A stretch of DNA of 64,000 nucleotides, from NCBI RefSeq assembly GCF_958450345.1, contig NC_088781.1, positions 56,312,315 to 56,376,314 of the forward strand, read 5' to 3'. Position numbers and translations under genes: made by a program. The notes beneath the pieces were generated by a model. It had not been told where the DNA came from. It saw nothing but the letters and a program-made list of their open reading frames with translations, and searched no databases. Source of the stretch: Calliphora vicina. Lineage: Eukaryota; Arthropoda; Insecta; Diptera; Calliphoridae. Shown piece by piece: positions 57,246 through 64,000 of this stretch. Within the stretch, counting starts at the first letter, position 1; every line of letters starts with the position of its first letter.

Positions 57246-59008
57246 CTTTTTAACAATCCATGGTTTTGAGAAACGGACAACTGACTCGGAAATTATAGAA
57301 TGAAAAAAGGATTATTCCTGAAACAGATGGCCATTTTCACTAATGGCTATCGATATTCAAATTTGTATTGGAATATCGGCCATTTTTAGATGTAGACTTT
57401 TATGTAATTAACAAACATACTTCCTTCAATTAAAAAGTTTAAAACATTCATTAATTAACATTCTGTTTAAAAATTGGGGAAAAGTTCAAAATTATATAAA
57501 TTTGTTTCTATAAATATTTATTGAGTGTTTATGAATTTTATATTCAGTTATTCGACATTTCTACATAAAAGAGTTTTTTTTTAAATTTATTACCCCAATT
57601 TTTAGTAAACGCCCACATTAAGCTAAAAAAAAAGAATACAATTTCTTTAAAAAAAAGTTTTAAAATGTGCTCAATTAAAAGTTTATGTACGTGACAAGAA
57701 TTTTGCCCAGAAAGAAAATACAACGATTGAGGTGAAATACAAAATAAAAGTAGGTAATAATATCCCCAAAAATTATTTTGTTTAATAATATTATTTTATA
57801 AAATGTTTATTTCGTCATCTACACCATCATCATAACATATTGGCATTCGTATGGATGGATGGATGGTTGCAGGTATTTAGGGAGGTGTAACCCACTGGTC
57901 GCTTGTTGTATGATACAAAGAAACACCACAGAAACATAAAGATGAAATAAGTTTTCCTTTAATTTTTTTTTCTGATGGACCTGCGTATTGAATGATGGAA
58001 AATATAAGCAACAAATAAAATTAAGTTTTATTAGGTTTATTTCGTTTTAAGCTAAAATTTTATTGTGTATGAAAATTTTAGAAGGATGTTATTGATGGAT
58101 GGACAGACTTTTGGTGAAGTAAGTAGAAACATTTTATTTCGAATTATTCATACACACACACATGATCAAAGAGATCAATCAATATTAAGCTTGAATTCGT
58201 AACAGCTTTACTCGTACAGTAGGTTGGACAGACAGTAATAGACACGGTGGGTATAATGTTGATTTATGTTGTACACTTGGAAGAATATTCCTGTTAAATG
58301 GAAATGATCAATACTTTTAATTTTCTATAGTGTGAATGGATTAAAATTTTCCCGAAAATGTTTAATTCGACAATAATTATTGTACTGATCAATCAATCGA
58401 ATTTAAATGTTATTGTTTGAAATTCGTTAAATTTCTTCTAGCAGTGTATATACGGCCTCTTTTAAAGATGCCTTTTTAATGAAAGAAATAAGTACAGTGT
58501 GAACGGTGAGCAAGTAAGTGACTGGCTGACTGTCGGCCAGTCGGTGTTTGTATGAATGAGCAAGTGACTGACTGAGTGAGGAGTTGTGTGCGAAATGAGT
58601 ATGTGATGTTTTAAGAAACTATTAAAATGATTATGACCTCATGAATACGAGTGCATGCTTAGATTATTGATGTATTTTTAATAGTAATCAAAAGGCCAAA
58701 TGGGTTGATTACAAACAAAAGAAGATGAAAACAAAATACTGAACAGAAAAACTGCACAAAATAAAACGTAAATATGAAATTGAACGATCACTTAATCTAC
58801 CGTAAAATTTGTCTATTTGGTAATAACAAAATAATGAAGATAAATTTAGAAATTTTTAGCTACAATTTCCTATCACGCTTACTGAGGATGGGAATGCTAA
58901 AGTGTATAAAATGCAATTGCAATAATGGTTTATAGCAAAATTAACTTTTCATACTTATAATGAATTTTTATTTGGAAAATTTTATTAAAACGTAACTGTG
59001 TCTATTTG
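57246..59008. other. No gene; short simple repeats
   Basis: ATGGATGGATGGATGG at 57851-57866 and CTGACTG-type words at 58519-58580 (including GACTGGC-TGACTGTCG-GCCAGTC) are simple or palindromic. No coding family is recognised. Confidence 0.4.
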
Positions 59009-59724
59009 TAAAGGGTGTTTCATTAAGCTCTGCCTATCTTTAAATTTAGATAAAACAAAGTGTCTATGAGATACTTTTATATATGGAATATTACATCCGA
59101 TCGTCACCGCCATCCCATAAGCCACACCAAATAGTGACATTTCAAACAATTTTATTTGTCGACGTACCACAGTGGTATGAGAATAAAAAAAGAGGGAAAT
59201 AAATCTGTAACTTCTAAACCCTTACGCCGATTTGAATCAAATTTCTCATGCGCAAAGAGGAAGTGTAGTTGAGTTCAAGTTTTTAATTTGGAGCTCATGA
59301 GCCCACCTGGAGCGCGACCAGTGGTTCCCAAATTAGGACACCTCGGGTATGTTCAATTTTTAAAATGATCCTATTTCTTCGTTTGTGATACGATTTAAAA
59401 AATTACACATATAGAATCTCCTCGTCGAGCACTACATAAAACGTAGTTATCAATTATCTCTTATAGCTTAGGAGATATTCGCATTTAATTTTCAACATTT
59501 TTACCCACCCTACTCCAGTTTTTTATCCATTTTTCTTTTATAGAATTAACAATAGATCTATATATATGAACAATTTTATCATTTGCACGTGTTGTTGATC
59601 GCTATATCCGTCCATGGTGATTTGACAAACGGAATAAATTACGGAAAATTCGACAGATGAAGCTTCCACAATACTGCCGCTATCAACAGTCAAAGTTCGG
59701 AAGTCCCTTTTGGAAGACCCTTTA
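59009..59724 (-). mobile_element. Tc1/mariner element remnant split by repeat family B
   Basis: The left end TAAAGGGTGTTTCATTAAGC and the right end, inverted TAAAGGGTCTTCCAAAAGGG, are the same termini as at 51338-51810. On the minus strand the N-terminus reads MDGYSDQQHVQI from 59615. The other side keeps only the C-terminal text LSKFKDRQSLMKHPL near 59010-59055 and a damaged stretch above it. Between them, 59169-59580 is a short copy of repeat family B. The catalytic core is lost. Confidence 0.65.
59169..59580 (+). repeat. Repeat family B, short copy 3
   Basis: Starts CACAGTGGTATGAGAATAAA, then AACTTCTAAACCCTTACGCC, GGACACCTCGGGTATGTTCA, CTTAGGAGATATTCGCATTT and CACCCTACTCCAGTTTTTT. Truncated relative to copies 1 and 2. 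Closer to copy 1 than to copy 2 in the first 50 bases. Confidence 0.7.
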
Positions 59725-59869
59725 ATATAATGTCTTTAGAAAATTTAATTAAAAACCTTGAAAACTTCTTATATTTTGATCAAAAATTTGGTTATGAGTA
59801 GGATAAATACAACGAATAGCCTTTGATACTCACAAAACCAACCATTATTACGGAATTTTTATTAGCTTA

Positions 59870-60030
59870 AATGGAAGGTATGAACTTTGATAATTAATCT
59901 TTGGTTTCACCAGGATGGCGCACCATGTCACAAAGCTCATCAAACAATCGATATTTTGAGCACTATGTTCGGAGTTGCGATTTGACATCTTTAGAATTTT
60001 TTGTGGGGTACCACTAAAGACCAAATCAGT
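59870..60030 (+). pseudogene. Tc1/mariner transposase core fragment
   Basis: Reads LWFHQDGAPCHKAHQTIDIL then STMF near 59905-59965, the block with the second acidic residue, followed in another frame by SCDLTSLEFFVGY, the block with the third. The 30 or so codons between the two in intact members are shortened. Orientation is opposite to the remnant just upstream, so it is a separate insertion or an inverted piece. Confidence 0.6.
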
Positions 60031-60034
60031 TTCA

Positions 60035-60755
60035 ATAAACAAAATCAGTTTCAATGGGCGGGCCATCATTCATCCGGGAATTGAGGATTATAAAGTTAAA
60101 TAAATCGATTTTGATTGTCTGCATTGGCTTCGAAAGACTGTATAAGTGAAGTGAATTATTCATGAATAAAGCTAGGATGTATACAGGCTTTTGTCCCTGG
60201 TGTATATATAGTCGAGATCGACACTGGGATATCATAATGACTTCTCGGCAAATATAGCTTCTTTATAAGCTTCTGGGGATTTTAAACAGAACTGGTAACC
60301 GGTAGCTTCACTAGGGGAGTAGGTGATTATTTATGTTGACTGCATTGCGGAAATAATGTTCTCGCAGTTGGGAGTAAGTACCCTAATATAAGTTTATAGG
60401 ATCAGACGAATAAGAAGGGTAATAAGATCGATCGGTCGAATTTGAAAGACAAGGTGTGGAACTGAATTTGGAAGTAAGGGAGAGAACAGACTAATTTTAG
60501 AGAAGTACTGTAGCGTGTAAAATATAAGCTGTCTAGTTGGACTTTGTAGAGAATTATTTTAGAGATTCCAGCGGGCCACTCTTTGATATGTCCAATAAAA
60601 TAGTATCAGTGGCTCTCCGGAATTATATGGTTTAAGCCGAATGAGAGAGAATGAGAAAAAGTCTTAAACCATAAAAAATATTATTTAGATAGCTGGATAA
60701 ACGATTCTACGGAGGACTGGAGGATGTCAAGAGTGTGAAGGAAGATGTTTCTTTA
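60035..60755. other. Unidentified, less AT-rich stretch
   Basis: Words such as TTCCAGCGGGCCACTCTTTG (60567) and GGTAACCGGTAGCTTCACTA look like old coding or LTR sequence, but no family could be named and no repeat partner lies in the window. Confidence 0.25.
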
Positions 60756-60760
60756 CACAT

Positions 60761-62009
60761 ATCGTCGCCCCGAAGTTATCTTCACGTAAGTCCAAAAATT
60801 TTTTTTTTGGGAAATTGAATTTAAAGTTTCAACGATTTATATAAAAAAAATTAGTCGAAAAAAGTTCGATATTTCTGTACAATGTAGTGCTTGATATTCT
60901 ATATCGATTAGTGTAGAAATTTCAAAAGTCATAGAGGAAATTTTTAAAGTTATAACCATTTTTAGCTCCAAAAAAAATTTACAATTTTGTTGTATAAGCC
61001 ATAAGATGCGCGAATCAATAATTGAATTTCGAAGTACATTATTTATAATGATTTTATAATATTCTTTGGAGCGACTCCTGTGTGCCTCAAAGCAGAAATA
61101 AAATAGTAACGTCTACTTTCCTTGACATATTGTATAAAAGAAGTACTTGTAAACAATTGTTCAAAAATGTAGAGAGCCGAGACATTCTCAAATTCAAGAG
61201 ATTTACAATGTAAATAGTGTGATAGATCGATTCCTAAAATTAAACGAAGTCCTTTAGATTCGATAAAGAAATAAATCCAAAAAGTTAATTTTAAAAACTA
61301 TGGAAATGCTTCCCACCGAATTGTATGTTTATTCGTTACTAGCAAGCCAATATAGAGTTCCATTTCCCAAAATTAAAATAGTAAAATATAATAAATTCAA
61401 TTTGTTTTCTCTACTCCATGATACAATAACTGTAGAAGGTAGAATCACTAGGGACAATTTTCAATATTTAGCCCTATAACGTCAAACTTTGATTTTGAAA
61501 GATATTCAAAGCCTATACCTTGTTATCAGACCCGTGGGGGCCATTTGACAGAACAACTATCTCAAAAAATACATATTTTTATTTTAACATTAAAAATTGC
61601 ATACTTACTGAGACACCCTTTTTTCTGATATACGCTATATATAAAAAATAACCATTATAGATTGTATATGGTAAAATTCTTGAATATAGAATGAATTCGA
61701 AATGCCTATTATAATTAAAATAAAATATTTTTTTCCTTGTGAAGATAACACAAGTTTTTTATATTTACAAAATTTCATACAACTTTTATTGTATATCCAC
61801 AAAAATGGCACATACGGTACTATAACACATTAAATTTTTAACAAAAATGGATATACAACAAAATTGCTCCACAATATCTCTGAAATTATAAGAGATATAA
61901 ACCTGTCGATTGAACAGGTCGATAGATCTAAAAATTTTACCCCAGAAAATGGTGTTAACTCATTTTTTTGATTTTGTGATAAACGTGAAGATAACTTCGG
62001 GACGACGAT
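60761..62009. mobile_element. 1249-bp inverted-repeat element
   Basis: The left end ATCGTCGCCCCGAAGTTATC then TTCACGT pairs with the inverted right end ATCGTCGTCCCGAAGTTATC then TTCACGT, one mismatch in 27. Weaker pairing extends inward (CAATTTTGTTGTATAAGCC near 60982 with the inverse of GGATATACAACAAAATTG near 61849), so the arms were once about 260 bp. No coding and no clear target duplication. Confidence 0.75.
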
Positions 62010-64000
62010 TTGATATTATGTATTTTTCGGAAACAAATCACAAAAACATAATCTAATATATTCAGTAAAAATTCAATAACTTTGCATGTGTGCCAAGAGC
62101 TTTACATCACGTTAATTCAGTGATCAGTAATTGATCATTAATAATCTTTGTTGGACTATATATATTGTGAAATTCATCAAGCTTAATGTACCCACTCAAA
62201 ATTGCGATGATTTGCTACGATGCTGATCCATCCCTAAAATAGACGACATTTGTTGCAGGTTGTAATAATAAGATTAACATTGTCCGTTAGATTAGATACG
62301 GATGCTAATCAACACTGCATCCAACATTCTTAGACAATTTGGTATATTTAGATGAAACAACATTCCAACTCTTTATCATGTTAATAATGAACTTCAACGC
62401 ATTGTTCGATAAATAAGAGAATTAATAATAAGGCAGTGTGTGGGATGAATTGGCAGTGGGAGTCTTACAACTATCATTTCATCCTCATCTCTACAACTTC
62501 TCAATGGTCAATTTCTATGAGTTGTAATACGATGCCTTGTACATCATAAAGGGCCTTTCATCCATGACAAAAGAGATAGTGTGGTTTGAGGTGTCCCTAT
62601 CTTATGTTAGCAGACAGATTGGCGAGATTACCATTTACTTATTTTTCTTACAATTACTACCAAATAATTCTGTAGAGCTGGAATAGGTGCTATTATACTA
62701 AATATATTCACCTCATCGGAGGATATTATATAAAAGGTATAATTGCTTCTGAACGAAGTCATCGTTTATAGCTACTGTAGCATTTTAAAGAGGATACGGT
62801 TCTCTCTCAGGTAGACATGTAGAACGATCTTCGGATTAAAGTCATTTCCAAAGGACCTTTTTGTGGAGTTAAGCCACTGGTCAGGATATTGTCCAGGTAC
62901 CTACTTGACAATAGCCTTCTTGGACTTTTCTAGATGTCATTATAAACCTTGTATGGTAAAAAAAGTAATTTTCTCATATACAAATAACTTTCTTAAAATT
63001 CCAATGATTAATAACAAGTCTACAGAAGTTAAACTAACCAGATACTGTAAAATGTCTGATAAGAACTTCAATTCAATTGATTTGTATGATATAAATCTCC
63101 TTCTCGCTTAAAATAAGTTGGCTATATCATAATTCAGAATTCAAGTCAATAAATTATCAGAACACAAGTTTCAATTTCTTGTTAAATGAGTTTTAAATAT
63201 GAATCCCAAATAGACCCCTAACTTCAAAATACGATAAAAAGTTTTCATATATCCGAATGTGAATAGAATAGGGGAAAATCATCCCAAAGTGGAAGATTTT
63301 CGAAACGTTTTTAAGGGAGTCGTATCGGCATCTGAAAAATATTTGGATTTTTTAGAGATCGATACACAGATATGCTAGTTAGGAAAGAATGCAATTATCT
63401 AAAGATATTTTCAAATAGCTTATTAACAAAATATTTTATATGTTTCTTGCTAAAAGAATGAAAGCAAAACATACCGCGAAAATGCTTTAAATTTTGTTAA
63501 AATCTTATAAATGGGATATAAACATACATACACAATTAAATAGACCACTGCCAATTCAAAAGTTGGACAGACAACTTTTCTGCGATGTTTTTTTTAAAAT
63601 TAAGATGAAAACATTTTGAGTTTACCTATTTCCAATTTCGGATTCTATATAATTTCGATGATTTTGACTTTTAGGAAAAACTTCATGAAAATATGCATGA
63701 AAGCTACCGCCATTTTAATTGTCCATCATACGTATGCCCTGACGCCATTGGCTAATTCGGTTATTAGCAACCGTCTATTTTGCACATTGTCGTTGCAAAA
63801 TGAATTAAAAGTAACTAATTTTTCATAGGCTCATAGCGAAAAGGAGAAAAAACTAAATTTTGTAAATACATGAGAAGGAAATTACATTCGTATCTAGAAC
63901 GCGTTTCCGACATTAAAACAACACGAACAACCACAAAACAACATCAGAGGCATCAACAGAAATGAGTACTTGAATATAAACGACCAACACAACACGTTGG
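62010..64000. other. No gene identified
   Basis: Slightly less AT-rich than the mean in parts. Open frames of 70-82 codons at 62863-63111 and 63616-63828 lack any family resemblance. The last 100 bases are rich in ACAACA words. A decayed transposon is possible. Confidence 0.3.

Noticed and set aside
58500..58585. GACT-rich palindromic patch as a regulatory site
   Set aside because: Short imperfect simple repeat; the hairpin of 7 bp is within chance.
60230..60640. Possible LTR of a retrotransposon
   Set aside because: Composition suggests foreign sequence, but no second LTR, primer-binding site or pol motif was found.
1..64000. CRISPR arrays, operons, ribosome binding sites, riboswitches
   Set aside because: The sequence is eukaryotic; the tandem repeats found lack spacer structure and no prokaryotic signals are expected.
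1..64000. tRNA or rRNA genes
   Set aside because: No cloverleaf with A and B box pair or rRNA core sequence was noticed; a tRNAscan-SE and Rfam run would be needed to exclude a missed one.

Overview
The window is an AT-rich stretch of a eukaryotic nuclear genome. Its repeats (DINE-1/mini-me-like elements with GTCY microsatellites, mariner and Tc1/mariner relics, hAT elements, a Helitron, Jockey-like and RTE-like LINEs) point to a higher dipteran, most likely a calyptrate fly such as a blow fly or house fly. The species is an inference; the sequence contains no marker gene that fixes it. I see no host gene that I can defend. Short open frames are plentiful, but most look like chance in AT-rich DNA or relics of transposons. 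The simplest reading is a large intron or intergenic block filled by successive waves of transposons.

Layout. 0-6 kb: a decayed hAT element with a nested inverted-repeat element, a dead mariner with a clear left end, and a terminal-inverted-repeat element that carries a piece of a Helitron protein. 6-10 kb: an N-terminal relic of a Tc1/mariner transposase split by a small palindromic insertion, a 616-bp hAT-like MITE with a perfect 8-bp target duplication, a 128-bp MITE inside a decayed transposase-like gene, and a copy of a repeat that recurs at 39-40 kb and 59 kb. 10-14 kb: mostly featureless. 14-16 kb: an old DINE-like element broken by a 247-bp MITE with TA duplication, then a 624-bp MITE. 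16-18.2 kb: a mariner with both ends, split by a 5'-truncated Jockey-like LINE. 19.7-22.8 kb: a hAT element with perfect 8-bp duplication, split by a complete non-autonomous Helitron with internal tandem repeats. 25-26.5 kb: a duplicated decayed coding repeat. 28-29 kb: an inverted-repeat element with a 296-bp tandem duplication. 31.0-33.5 kb: a 2434-bp near-palindrome with about 1.18-kb arms and perfect 8-bp target duplication. 34-36 kb: another mariner and relics. 39-43 kb: a 1450-bp inverted-repeat element, then an RTE-like LINE with endonuclease and reverse transcriptase relics. 45-47 kb: another long inverted repeat and a perfect 18-bp hairpin. 50 kb: a 26-bp minisatellite. 51-53.4 kb: a Tc1/mariner remnant and a second, internally deleted copy of the palindromic family. 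54-57 kb: a LINE relic and a minisatellite invaded by two DINE-like elements and a mariner end. 59-62 kb: more Tc1/mariner relics and a 1249-bp inverted-repeat element.

No element appears autonomous: every transposase and reverse-transcriptase frame that I recognise has stops, frameshifts or deletions. The most interesting objects are the long palindrome family, which could form very long hairpin RNA, and the well-dated nests (Helitron in hAT, LINE in mariner, DINE in satellite).
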